A stretch of DNA of 64,000 bases, taken from positions 1-64,000 of the forward strand of contig WNNJ02003776.1 of assembly GCA_012934845.2 (NCBI GenBank), written 5' to 3'. The position numbers and the translations under genes were made by a program. This stretch comes from Pomphorhynchus laevis. Taxonomy: Eukaryota; Acanthocephala; Palaeacanthocephala; Echinorhynchida; Pomphorhynchidae. Position 1 is the stretch's first letter, and every line of letters begins with the position of its first letter. Under the pieces are notes generated by a model. It did no database searches. It saw only the letters and a list, made by a program, of their open reading frames with translations, and was not told the origin of the DNA. Positions 30,135 through 40,340 of the stretch are shown piece after piece.

Positions 30135-30998
30135 CTAGTGACTCTTCCAAACTCCATCAAGGTCTATCCAACCGATCCAACCCAAAGCCCTATCCCTCCA
30201 ACAAACAAACTTCTTGAATATCTTCCAAAAGGAAGACTGAGAAGGGTTAAGACGAGCAATGCTCATCCTATCCCTACTCAGCTGGACCCAATACATGGCG
30301 CGCCAGTATTCATTCGAGAGGGTCTGTCTGGCAGAGGAAGATAGATTAGGGAGGTTCAGCAGTTTAGCTTGGATCTTGAGTTTCGTCGGAGTGGGATTGA
30401 AAATGCGACCTTTATAGGTTGTCGAAAGCAACGCGATAGCTTGCGAAGAGAGGTAGGAATTAAATTTGGTTAAATTCTCATTACTAATTCGGGGGAAGCG
30501 TTGGATAGCAGCCTGGAAGAAAGCCACTCTGATCGGGTCAAAGTGGAATCTTCTACGAAGCAGCGTATCCTCTTCTATCCGCCAGCGAATTAGATCATGA
30601 GATGTGGACAGAAGTTGTCGCGACTGTTCCGTGCAGACGGATTTTAACAACCACCTCTCGTGGAGCAGTAATAAGTCGAGGAGTGAATTCGTTGATGTGC
30701 AATAAAAGGTGGGGGACGGTGGTTTGTGAATAAGATAACCGTTCCTGGCTCTGCGGTTTGCAGCATTAATCCAACGACCGGTTCTGTCGTTGAAGTCACC
30801 TAGTACCATGTCATAGCCGTCATCGATAATACCATCCAGGAGGTGACGGTTCTTGTGAATCTCTCCTGGACGAATGTATACGTTGGCTAGACTGAGGCGT
30901 TTACCGTTCTTAACGAGTGAAACTACTAGACAAGACAGGGCAGGACAAGAGTAATTTAACAAGAGGGAGAACCTTAAAGAGCATTTAACTAAGGTCAA
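30135..30998 (-). CDS. family C LINE AP-endonuclease and linker
   Basis: 287 residues. SLANVYIRPGEIHKNRHLLD and DMVLGDFNDRTGRWINAANR are the endonuclease core, NSLLDLLLLHERW follows, and STSHDLIRW is the conserved SDH-like motif with His. The rest is the RT linker. Confidence 0.75.
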   Translation of the reverse strand: MTLVKCSLRFSLLLNYSCPALSCLVVSLVKNGKRLSLANVYIRPGEIHKNRHLLDGIIDDGYDMVLGDFNDRTGRWINAANRRARNGYLIHKPPSPTFYCTSTNSLLDLLLLHERWLLKSVCTEQSRQLLSTSHDLIRWRIEEDTLLRRRFHFDPIRVAFFQAAIQRFPRISNENLTKFNSYLSSQAIALLSTTYKGRIFNPTPTKLKIQAKLLNLPNLSSSARQTLSNEYWRAMYWVQLSRDRMSIARLNPSQSSFWKIFKKFVCWRDRALGWIGWIDLDGVWKSH

Positions 30999-31339
30999 GA
31001 GTCCTTTATATGAAGAGGAGTGAGGTAGGGTTATGTACGGAGTATAGTGGGAATATACATGCTTAGGGATAAATCGAGTAATGTCCTGGGGGAGACGGAT
31101 AGACCGCGTCTCCTGAAGGACTATAACATATGCGTCTCTACCAGATAAAAGTCTAAGGGCAGAAGCACCTTCCGAATTCCACTGAAGAATATTCAGTGGA
31201 AAAGGCTAAGGTTTACTCACCATTGTGTTAAATTAGTTGGAAGGGGATGCCAACCTAGACAGAGCTAGGTGCAGGAGGGTAACCCCTCCCCCACCACTAG
31301 CCCCGTCCAGGGTCGTACTCCCATGACAATATCTTCATT

Positions 31340-31860
31340 GCCCTGTGAGGCCTTCATACTTAGCAACTTCCCAATCTTTAGCGGCGGAATAGGTCGTGCA
31401 GAACCACCCTGCTTTTTGGTTCGGGGCTATTTAATAACTCCTCGTAGTTATTATTGTTTCTTAGATTTTCCGTTGGAAAAAATCTCTTTTTGGGGAATGT
31501 ATCGTTATTGTTTAATGACACTATCTTGTCTTCGATCAAGGAAAGTAGCTTCTTTGTTTAAACTACAAGATAATTTACTATTTTTGATTTTAAAATAATA
31601 ATGCATTTCATGCTGACGACTTTACTTAGAAATTAGTTTTTTATGTAAACTAATAGTCAGTGAACAAAAACAATAGACTATTCAGTATTATATGTCAACT
31701 TTTCCGGAAAGATAAGTGAAGTATAAATAATCACTAGTGCAAAGTAATAACAAATATTACAATAAGGTGCAAGCAAAATGAATAATTTTATGTCTTTATA
31801 GTGTAGGCGTTCAATTTCATTCACTGTTCTGTAAGCGAGGCCAGGACTGATACACTATTG
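31340..31860. other. intronic DNA, no gene seen
   Basis: Only short frames; nothing recognisable. Confidence 0.5.
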
Positions 31861-32400
31861 TCAATTTGTATGGCAGTACTTATGCGGCTCTTGCTTGAGC
31901 TATCGCCTGGTGACTAGGATCTTGCGGGTCCACTTATGTGAAGTCCCAACATGCGAATTTGCGACAGTCCAATGAGATCATTGTAACGCCGTCTGGGCGG
32001 TTGCCATCAAATCGGAACAACCCTGGAGGTTCTAGACGTCTTGGGATTTGGGCCTTTTTGAGAGCGTCCAGGATAATTAAATTAACTAATAGTGCCTGGC
32101 AAACTGACCTGCGGAACGTGAACAACTTAGGTCATGTGTGCCTAGTGAGTCTATTTGGATTCCGCAACGACATGTGTAAGGTTCGCAAACCGATGCTCTG
32201 AGACGTAAAGTGCATGCAATACGGAATGTATCATCACTCATCCTTGGATCGACTGATTGAACAGGGACTGGCTAGAGAAACGCACCTGCACCAGGTACCG
32301 CCAAACTTATCAGTCGGAACTTTGTTGTAGTGTCAGTCGCGTTTGAAAGCAGGTTGGCATAACTTGTGTTGTATTTAAAACTTAATTCAATTCCCGTTGA

Positions 32401-32482
32401 GTTTTAAAGGGTAGTGGATCTCGACTACCCTTTAAAAGTGCGTCTACACTGGACCTTTTTTGGTCCAGTGTAGACGCAAATC
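32401..32482. repeat. two adjacent perfect-type hairpins
   Basis: ttttaaagggtagt / actaccctttaaaa sit around a ~9-bp loop at 32,401-32,438. Next, gcgtctacactggacc / ggtccagtgtagacgc sit around tttttt at about 32,441-32,478. They lie in the nuclease-type LINE and look unrelated to its coding sequence. Confidence 0.85.
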
Positions 32483-32691
32483 AGTTGAACCAGCAAAGAG
32501 GTTGGAATGTAGTTCATATGAGATCAGGTCATCAACCACTCCGATCGACGCGTTGTAGGAAGAAACGCTGCGACTGAGAGATAAGTCATCGAAGGAATTT
32601 CCAGGCCTCCAAGGTACTGGGAGCGTAACTTGTTTTCAACTGATGTCGTTCAGTGCCACGTTCAGCAATTTTTCCAAAGTGTTTCGGATGG

Positions 32692-33165
32692 TTAAGTCGT
32701 AACGAGGGAGTTGTTCGCTGAATCCGCATTGAGATGTGCGTAGAAGATAAGAGAGCTTTGGGGCAGATAGGCACTTTCAGAACAGAAAAATGCTGTATGT
32801 GAGCAGACCGAACTAAGGCGCTCTTTCATTCGATCGAGGTCAGACACTTTTGATGGGAGGACATCGCAAATCGCCTCTTGATAGCCGATGCTAGAGCCGA
32901 GTAGTATGGCATCGGCGGGTTCAACCCAGGTGGCGCCGAAAAGACTTCCCGATAATCGCTCCATGAAAGCTGTGTCGTAAGAGATGATCTCGCACTTCGG
33001 TTCATTCAGTGAGATACCTATAACAGAACCCATACTCTTTATTGTTTCCAAGTCGTGAATCAATTCCTCCAGATTTCCCCCAATCAAACCATCGTCCAGG
33101 TACCACGCATTTAGGCCACACTGAAGTGTGCGTATTATAGGATTAATTGCTATGCAGAATAGCAT
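32692..33165 (-). CDS. YLDD-type LINE reverse transcriptase C-terminal half
   Basis: 157 residues. LQCLNAWYLDDG-like text (CGLNAWYLDDGLIGG) is the catalytic motif, ISLNEPKCEIISYDT follows, then WVEPADAILLGSSIGYQEAI. The partner RT fingers lie beyond the foldback at 33.3-33.45 kb. Confidence 0.72.
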   Translation of the reverse strand: MLFCIAINPIIRTLQCGLNAWYLDDGLIGGNLEELIHDLETIKSMGSVIGISLNEPKCEIISYDTAFMERLSGSLFGATWVEPADAILLGSSIGYQEAICDVLPSKVSDLDRMKERLSSVCSHTAFFCSESAYLPQSSLIFYAHLNADSANNSLVTT

Positions 33166-33309
33166 TGGGCCTGGGGGTTTCTTTAGTTGACATCTTCGTT
33201 AGATGATATTTTATATTCACAATAATAGAGGGATGTGTCTGACGCATAGCATAAATTGACGGACCGGAATACACTCGGAAAATGAAGAGCGGTCTCATGA
33301 AGGACAATA

Positions 33310-33455
33310 TATCGGCTAATTATCAAAATCGAAATGACAAGAGGCCCCGCATGAGGTAGAAAATTTATTACATTTTCGATACCAGAAAATGTAATAAATT
33401 TTCTACCTCATGCCATTTCGATCCCTTATGCCATTTCGATTTTGATAATTTAGCA
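33310..33455. repeat. foldback inserted in LINE
   Basis: attatcaaaatcgaaatg and catttcgattttgataat are the outer arms. aggtagaaaatttattacat / atgtaataaattttctacct are the inner arms, around a ~10-bp centre. catttcgat occurs twice in the right arm. It interrupts the YLDD-type LINE. Confidence 0.85.
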
Positions 33456-34383
33456 GTGACCCTGAGCACCTTCCGTTTTAATTATCTCGGCTAATGCTAT
33501 TGAATGCATAAGTGAAGTCGAGTTTGATCACTGCGTTACCTTTAGGCAAACATCCCTTTTTGAACATACGCGCCGCATACATCACAGCCTCGTATCCAGA
33601 TTTAACCCCGACTCCGACTTAGTGTGACCTCATGAGGGCTGCTACAGTGTGTTTAAGCAGGGATAATGCTGTCTTTGCTGCGAGACGGCGTAAGGCTATA
33701 CCGATTACAATTGGACGTAACCCTACATATCCTTCTTATGGAAACTTAGTAGAGAGGCATTAATGAAAAAGGGCGAAATGACTGGAGTACCACCGTCGAG
33801 CACAATGTTTACAAATTTAGTTAGCTCGCGAACTAGACAAGTGTTCCTCCATCCCTCTCCATCACCGATAAGGTCTTTCAGGTGGCAGGGTCGTAAACCG
33901 TCAAAACCTCCTGCTGTTCCTCTTGGTAATGACCTGATTTCGGCTACTATATCTTCCGGAGTCATAATGATTGGGGAGGTTGTCTGACAAACAACGGGAG
34001 CTGATAGTTTGCTCCTAGATGCTCGTGGTGAGTGTTTCGAGCGCATAAGCTGAGTGTTATGGTCATCCGGAAGAGCCAATGTGTCTGTGCTGAAAGCGAT
34101 ACGAACTTCACCTCGAACATCACCGTTTGCGACTTACTGCTCGATAAGATTTCTTATATAAAAGACCCTCTTTCTATAGTAATGTTCGTTCGTGATCTGG
34201 AGGGCTTGTAAGGCAATCCTTGGGAACCCAAATCACATTGCAGAGTTGGGTAGGTTAGTGAAAACGCCGACAACGCCTGCTTTAAATAAGTTGACAGCGA
34301 CGTACCTTCATAAGCTTTGAGGTCGCGGCTAGAGACGTTTATATACGATTTTTCGACAAATAGGGATTTCCTTTTGTATTGGT

Positions 34384-35215
34384 TTGAAGGGTCATTATTC
34401 ACGTTATGCAGCACGGGCTCAAACGTTTGTGCTCTTCATGTACATTTTGTGCCTTAGCTTCGTGTCTTGCCGTTCCACTTCTACATCAAGGAAATCTAAT
34501 TTTGAATTCGCCTCGAATAGAAGTGTTATTTCTAGTGCTGATTGTAATTCCATTGCCTCACGAAGTTTAGCTTGCTTTCTATCTTTGACGCAACAAAATG
34601 TGTCATCTATATACCGTGTGAATATTGCTGGCTTTGTGTATGGTTATTTGGCGAACAACATTCTCTCCACATGACCCATATAAAAGTTGGCGACAGTTGG
34701 TCCGAGGACACATCGCATCGAGACGCCGTCAATTTGTCTATATAGCGTTTTCTTATCGTAAAACTCGAAAGCGGACTCACTTAAACACGTTTTTAGCAAT
34801 TGTCGCATGTGTATTTTCGTTATAATGGGGATGATTAATCTTCTTTGTAAAGGATCACGGTAGATATACTCCACTATAATTTCAATGCACTTATCAACTG
34901 GCACATTGGTAAATATATTTTTGACACCGAGCGAAACCATTATCCCATGCGCTTGGCTACATTTTATCATATCGACAAATTCGAAACTAGACTTGCATTC
35001 ATATGTGTTTGGTAGAGAATGCTTGATTATATTATCTAATGTTTTTGAAATGTCATAGGTCGGCGTGCCAATAGTTGATAAGATCAGTCGTAGTTCTGGG
35101 TTTGCTCGGTCTTTTTGAATCTTAAAAGTTATATATATATAACCTGGTCTGTAATGACCAGTGATCTTTTTCAGTAAGTTTGCGGCGTTGGCCTCAGATG
35201 TTTTGACTTGTTGAT
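34384..35215 (-). mobile_element. PLE, reversed half of inverted pair 2
   Basis: Minus-strand RT: GYIYITFKIQKDRANPELRL (~35,140), a thumb-side FEFVDMIKCSQAHG, then VSLGVKNIFTNVPVDKCIEI (motif A region), LYRQIDGVSMRCVLGPTVAN (motif B), and RYIDDTFCCVKDRKQAKLRE in the stretch 34,620-34,560. Its 3' part (DGV to the YMKST block) is repeated in the + strand copy that starts at about 35,250. It is cut at 34,384. Confidence 0.78.
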
Positions 35216-35461
35216 TTCTTGAAAACGAGTCAAAACGAGTCCGTTTTCGAGTTTTACGATTAGAAAATGCTATATAGACAAATTGACGGCGTCGCGATGG
35301 GATGTGTCCTCGGATAAACTGTCGCCAACTTTTATATGTGTCATGTGGAGAGAATGTTGTTCGCCAAATAACCATACATAAAGCCAGCAATATACACACG
35401 GTATATAGATGACACATTTTGTTGCGTCAAAGATAGAAAGCAAGCTAAACTTCGTGAGGCA

Positions 35462-35878
35462 ATGGAATTACAATCAGAACTAGAAATAACAATTCTATTC
35501 GAGGCGAATTCAAAATTAGCTTTCCTTGATGTAGAAGTGGAACGGCAAGACATGAAACTAAGGCACAAAATGTACATGAAGAGCACAAATGATGGCACAT
35601 ACATCAACTACTGTAGCGTCTGCCCTTACCAATACAAAATAGGCGCTTTACAAGGCATGATATATCGTGCATATAAATTGAGCTCAGACTGGCGAACATT
35701 CGATCAAGAAATAAAGCACATAAAGCAGCTCTTCACAAATAACAATTATCCAACCTGTATTATTGACAAAACGATAAAGAATTTTGTGAACTTAAAAGTG
35801 ATCAAACCCGAAAAGTTATCGAACGCGACAGATACGGTTCACCTTTACTACGGGAACCAGTATACGAGTCACTACTAG
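35462..35878 (+). CDS. PLE RT thumb region
   Basis: 138 residues open. FEANSKLAFLDVEVERQDMK is the LDV motif after the palm, RHKMYMKSTNDGTYINYCSV is the conserved PLE block (KPTFTG-type in other PLEs), then a basic thumb and a KLSNATDTVHLYYGN end. The catalytic YIDD lies in the same frame just upstream of the first ATG, in sequence around 35,400. Confidence 0.78.
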   Translation: MELQSELEITILFEANSKLAFLDVEVERQDMKLRHKMYMKSTNDGTYINYCSVCPYQYKIGALQGMIYRAYKLSSDWRTFDQEIKHIKQLFTNNNYPTCIIDKTIKNFVNLKVIKPEKLSNATDTVHLYYGNQYTSHY

Positions 35879-36019
35879 GAGGCGAAAGCACATTAAGAGG
35901 CATAGTAAAAAGATGTATAAGTTAGGAAAAGACAATAAGGCTACGCATATACTACAAGGGCAGAAAATTGAAATCTTTAATAATCAGGAACCAACGAACA
36001 AAAGACGAATTCTGCAAAG

Positions 36020-36244
36020 TTGTGTATCAATTCAATTACTCTGAACCCGGATGTATGGCCGGAAACATATATAAGCTACACAACTCAACTCTTGCAAGAC
36101 CGAATTCGCCAACATATATACAATGGTGCAATCCAAAAACACTTTGAAGATGTACACAAAAGAGTTCCTACATTTCAAGAAATTTTCAACAGCACAAGCG
36201 TCATTTTCCGAGACACACGTAAAGAAGATCTACAGCTGTTGTAA
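36020..36244 (+). CDS. PLE GIY-YIG endonuclease
   Basis: The open frame begins after the GIY motif; upstream in another register is VVYQFNYSEPGC. The frame carries YISYTTQLLQDRIRQHIYNG (YIG-type motif with catalytic Arg), AIQKHFEDVHKR (conserved His) and a conserved terminal segment. It resembles the long-form PLE nuclease with the NGAIKNH-type motif. Confidence 0.65.
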   Translation: MCINSITLNPDVWPETYISYTTQLLQDRIRQHIYNGAIQKHFEDVHKRVPTFQEIFNSTSVIFRDTRKEDLQLL

Positions 36245-36396
36245 TCTCTATCAATAAAAGAAACGATTCGTAAGCTTAACGTGAAGGACGAGGGATTCGT
36301 TAGAACACTTAAGGTGTTTTGTGTCCCAAAATAATTTCACTAATTACTACTACATATTGTCATTATATTTAACGTTTTATGTTTATTTTATTCTAA

Positions 36397-36436
36397 ATGT
36401 TCTGATAATGGTAACAGACGATTACCGAAAGCTTAA
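36397..36436 (+). ncRNA. decayed hammerhead-like segment in PLE tail
   Basis: CTGATAA, T, GGTAA-CAGACGA-TTACC (perfect 5-bp stem II), GAAA, then GCTTAATAAA. Stem II and GAAA are ideal and AGCT follows, as in the motif at 4,916. But position 8 is A, with position 3 still C, so the core pair is lost. Confidence 0.45.
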
Positions 36437-36727
36437 TAAATATGAACTTTCTGTTTTTTGTTCATCAAAATGTCACATTTAAATTATTAAAAACATTAAA
36501 AATTCATTGTTTCTTTAGTTGAGCATAAGGAGTCGCGAATACTAAATTTTTATTCTTAGTCAAAATGATCTAAAGTTTCTTTTTAATTTTTAGTAAAATG
36601 TTATCTCATATGCTCTTAGATAAAAACAAATTTTCAGTTCAGTCGGAAACAAATAGACTTTAATTTATTTTTACGTTGTTTTATCGACACTAGTTATAAC
36701 TATTTAAAGCGTTGTTTTTGCTTTTAG

Positions 36728-36882
36728 TTTCCTACTTCATAGGATTTATATTATCGCTATATGGGTTTTACATAATGATTCCGTTGCAATTAAAGAAACA
36801 TGGTTGTGTGGTCTTTAACATGAATTTACAAACTTCCGACGTTTACACATTACTTGCTGGCACTCTCTTATTTAAAAATAAG
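36728..36882 (+). CDS. SLC35F1/F2-like transporter, exon e
   Basis: Encodes VSYFIGFILSLYGFYIMIPL (first codon split), then CVVFNMNLQTSDVYTLLAGT and LLFKNK. Human: [43 protein letters not shown]. SDVY matches the family ADLY motif. Acceptor tgcttttag; donor AAG|gtaatt at 36,883, phase 0. Confidence 0.88.
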
Positions 36883-36944
36883 GTAATTATATATATCATT
36901 TGTATAATTAATTGTATTAATACATTGTTATTCTCTTATTTAAG

Positions 36945-37092
36945 TTAAAGTTAACTTTAACTTAAATAAGTTAACTAAACTTATTTAAGTTTAGTTAACT
37001 GAACTTAAATAAGAAAAGTTTAAGTTTTTTTAAAGTTCTTAAATACAGAACTTTAACTAAACTTATTTAAGTTTAGTTCTGTATCATTTGTG
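36945..37092. repeat. cluster of nested palindromes
   Basis: Units of aacttatttaagtt and agttaaagttaacttt recur in both orientations, for example cttatttaagttaaag / ctttaacttaaataag and ctaaacttatttaagtttag. It starts about 60 bp inside the intron after exon e. Probably slippage or inversion products; no coding content. Confidence 0.85.
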
Positions 37093-37229
37093 CCTTTTTT
37101 CTTTTCGGAAAATATGCTTACATAAACCTGATGAGGTAAATCATGTTATATAGAATAGAATTTATTTTATGTAGTAATAATAATTATAATATAATGTAGT
37201 AATGATATAAGCTTTCTTCCCACTCATTT

Positions 37230-37870
37230 TAATAATTTTATAGATGCATATTTTAAACTAGGTTACTATTAAAAATATCATTAAACAGAAAATAGTAAAA
37301 TACATAAATCAACACAATAATATTTTCAACACAGAAAAAAGTAAAATATATAAGTTCGAACAGTTATGTTATTATCCCCGGTTGAAGTTTGCGTCGAAGC
37401 TATTATTTCATTCGAGCAATTTGATGCGCGAAAATTAGTACCTAGTCGATGTCAGACTTGACATTTAAATTTACAAGAAACATATTTTTGCATGAGAATT
37501 CATGCATACCATATAATATGAAATATAATACATTTAATAATGAAATTTTAAGAATTGCAACAATATGTAATGATATTGGCTTTCTTCAAAATCATTTAAA
37601 TAATTTTATAGATACATATTTTAAACTAAGTTACTATAAAAATAACATCAAACAGAAAATAGTAAAATATATAAATCAACACAATAATATTAAACATAAA
37701 TTTGAATTCATTATCGGAAATTTTTATGGATTGATAATAAATAATATTCTTTGTATTAGAATAGGATAATATATAATCAAATTTAATCAGGAGAAATACA
37801 TCATTAGCATATATTTGATCACGCTTCTATGTTGGGTCGAGGAATAGAGGACGAAACCTGGGTTATAGAA
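37230..37870 (+). mobile_element. PLE subfamily 2 thumb fragment, rearranged
   Basis: The main open piece (37,449-37,769) has NIFLHENSCIPYNMKYNTFN and LRIATICNDIGFLQNHLNNF, parallel to 26,360-26,620. It is preceded by a ~100-bp unrelated piece (ttcgaacagttatg onward) and by a second partial copy of the thumb at 37,230-37,345. The same unrelated piece precedes the PLE at 51,127. The tail has tatgttgggtcgagga. Confidence 0.7.
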
Positions 37871-38069
37871 TTTATTCTATGTAGCAAATGTATATGAAGC
37901 CATTCACAAGTCCACCAATAAATAAAAATAATAAATAGAAAAAAATCAAATTCAGTATTGTACATTGGCAAGAAATATGCAAAAGATGCAACAAGTTAGG
38001 TTTGTCTTTAGCATTGCCCACAATGAATTTTGGTTTTTATGGACAAAATATACGACAAAGGGACATATG

Positions 38070-39240
38070 TGAAATGAAGAAAGATCAGGTTAGACTTCGC
38101 CGAGGGAGAGGAGTTGGATTGCAATAAGCTGTTTAAAGGTGTTAAAGGAGGAAGACTATCGAATGCCAACGGGATGGCAGTTCCGTGCTAGTGATCCAGA
38201 AATATAGTATGTGCATAAGCCAAAATTATTGCAATATTTAGGAATGGCGAAGAGATCTGTGTGACTGGATCATAGAGTTGAAGAATATATATGGACTAAG
38301 TCGTAAGAAGTAAGTTTAAGATAGGATGGCGAGTCGGATGTACTGAAACAAAAAACAATAACTAGTAAGCGCATGGTAACGCGTTGAGAAATGCTAGGCC
38401 AATTGAGAAGCAATAGATGGCAAGAAATTTGATCAAAGCGTCCGAGACGTAATAAGATACGAGCGGCTGTGTGGATAACGAGTTGAAGAGGGTGTAATAA
38501 GGCTCTGGATGAGTTGACTAGTAAACTGAGATAATAATCCAGCTTAGGGTATAAGAGAATGATTGCTATCAAAAGAAACCACGAAATTTCAAATGGTCGA
38601 CGATGGGGAGATGTTTACAATCAAGTACAGAGAAGTCAGAAATATCACGTTGAGGGGGAAGATAAAACGTTAGATTTTTCGTAGTTAAATATCATCTGAA
38701 TTGAATTAAGAGAATTGGAAACTGCGATTGAGCATTCTGTGAAGCACACGGCAATATCATCGATATTGGATGAGCAAAAATATTTTTGCCATATCCGTCG
38801 AAAAATAAGGAGCTAAGTTTTCAAGCTTGAGACGTCATGGGAACAACTTTTGCTGCCGACTTTTGCAGATCGACTACAAATACTGTGGTCGATCTATACG
38901 GGCAAAAGTCAAATTGTTCTTGCTGAAAATATGAGGAACGTAAATGTATTAGCCGCTGGGATAGTACAAATGCCAAAAATTTGAACGCATGATTTAATAG
39001 GGCTATACCGCGATGTGAATCCAGAGAATCTGCATCACCTTTATCCTTATGCAAAACTTTAATATAACCTTCTATCAAAGAGTTAGCTAAATGGTGTCCG
39101 TGTAACAGACAATTAAAGAGGCATGTTCAGTAGTTGTTTAGTAGAGGAAAATACAATTTATTTTGCTCAGTGCATAGAATGTCAGGGCCAACCTCTTTAT
39201 TCAACTTCATTTTGGCCAGGCATACACTAATTTACAAGAC
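38070..39240 (-). mobile_element. L2/CR1-like LINE fragment
   Basis: Minus-strand HKDKGDADSLDSHRGIALLN and QEQFDFCPYRSTTVFVVDLQ are RT finger blocks. Near the 3' end, NSSRALLHPLQLVIHTAARI and FDQISCHLLLLNWPSISQRV form the C-terminal block typical of L2/CR1 elements (LQ.VINAAARL, LHWLPV..R). The palm region is missing. Confidence 0.72.
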
Positions 39241-39689
39241 TGTCGACGTAATATCACATAATCGTTCTTAATAGTTATATCGAAGTGATATATTTTATAT
39301 ATCATAACTATTTTTTTCTAAGTAGCAAGAGAGAAGACGAATTTAAGAAATTAGTGGCGAATCTTTGAGTAGATCTTGAGTTCTTAGAATATGCGTTGAG
39401 AATACACATTCTCGGTAATGAGTAGCTTGAGCTAATATTACCCGAGAATATTTCATAGTAAGTACAATTTAAAAAGGATTAATCTAAAAAAAAGGATTAG
39501 TACAGCTTCGGTATACCGCCTTAGATCCATTACATGTCCAACATTTGGAACTGCCAATAATTATTTTCTCTCGGGCCTTTTGAGAAGAATAACACTCATC
39601 TTGATATGTCAATATCTTATTAATTATACTATTATATTTTAACAACTTGTTTAAATATTAATGATATTAATATTAAGTCAAAAAGTTGG

Positions 39690-40340
39690 CATGTGGCATT
39701 TTTTAGTGTCTTTTACGCCAGCAGAACACAAACAGTTTGCTATCAAAAGGGAATCATTGGCGATTATTGAAAATGTCAGATGCTAGAAACATCATCTGAC
39801 AAATTGTGTTTTCAAATTTATTAAGGACCAAAGATCAATTAGTATGATATTTGGAAATCACAGAAGTGACAAAATCAAAGCTGAAAAAATTGTAACTGTC
39901 CCCGTTTCGTTTTGAAATGTCGGATCGCCTAGAGCCTCAAAACATTTGTGATTATGATCGGAATAATTCATTGATATCTTGTGCCATCTCACTTCCTTCA
40001 TTGCCACAATTACATGACGAATTATGTTACCCTGAAATACTTCGTTTAAATCATTATGCAAAGATGTTTAATTATCTTATATCATAAAGGAAATAAAGAC
40101 ACTAGAAAAGTGAGATGTATGTATGCGTTTTAAATTCATTTTTACAAGTCATTTCTGCCTGGACAACTGATAGAAGCTACAAAACAATTAATGAGACTCA
40201 GTATAGACTTTAAGAGACCTTTGTCTTCCGATAACAAAAATGTGTATGTTTTATGCATCGTTGATGACAATTCAAGATATCCCTACGTATTTACATGCAG
40301 AGATATGTCGTCGTTTGTTATAAAGTCATTGACTATTTAA
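39690..40340 (+). mobile_element. Ty3/Gypsy fragment (fossil)
   Basis: Broken remnant of an LTR retrotransposon, LTRs not seen. Translated pieces in order: an RNase H segment (FTPAEHKQFAIKRESLAII; DQRSISMIFGNHRSDKIK), an integrase zinc-binding piece (LHDELCYPEILRLNHY), and the start of the integrase core (RLSIDFKRPLSSDNKNVYVL; IVDDNSRYPYVF). It is old and carries several breaks. It ends at the foldback at 40,324. Confidence 0.75.

Larger units (their letters stand above)
28757..31270 (-). mobile_element. LINE family C (Jockey/CR1/I-like), decayed
   Basis: Minus-strand order: endonuclease start ILQWNSEGASALRLL (~31,190); SLANVYIRPGE and DMVLGDFNDRTGRWINAANR (~30,880-30,770); RT blocks KKSYSCPKDLRHILIQNALV (~29,860), FHGFVKGRSVHSAVGEVH (~29,730) and DGFIDFSAAFERISISF (motif A, ~29,650); VLYADDTALFSGR (~29,370); then NSAKSQVVVFRGSP (~29,240). 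The 3' end carries the PPEQRLRFLKLL block also found at 11,043-11,345. A short GC-rich 5' UTR (ctccccctcc type) is at 31,260-31,300. Several frame breaks. Confidence 0.78.
31870..34170 (-). mobile_element. LINE with C-terminal restriction-like nuclease (YLDD type)
   Basis: Minus-strand order: DHNTQLMRSKHSPRAS (~34,060), DIVAEIRSLPRGTAGGFDGL (~33,940), FINASLLSFHKKDM (~33,750), the RT palm AWYLDDGLIGGNLEELIHDL (~33,090) and SLNEPKCEIISYDT (~33,000). At the C-terminus is ALKKAQIPRRLEPPG, then RPDGVTMISLDCRKFACWDF (~32,020): the PD-x12-D spacing of restriction-like endonucleases of early LINE clades. Motif C is YLDD rather than YADD. Broken by frame changes and by a foldback insertion at 33,310-33,455. 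Related to, but distinct from, family U. Confidence 0.7.
35250..36445 (+). mobile_element. PLE, forward half of inverted pair 2, with GIY-YIG
   Basis: It starts inside the RT (QIDGVAMGCVLG), passes the palm (YTRYIDDTFCCVKDRKQAKL) and the thumb, then a GIY-YIG domain near 36,010-36,240, then a tail with a hammerhead-like segment and taataaatatgaac. Only 283 bp separate its end from the host exon at 36,728. Confidence 0.78.

Noticed and set aside
36712-36948. The open frame at 36,712-36,948 as a stand-alone small membrane protein.
   Set aside because: Only 36,728-36,882 aligns with SLC35F and it is bounded by good splice sites; the rest is intron.
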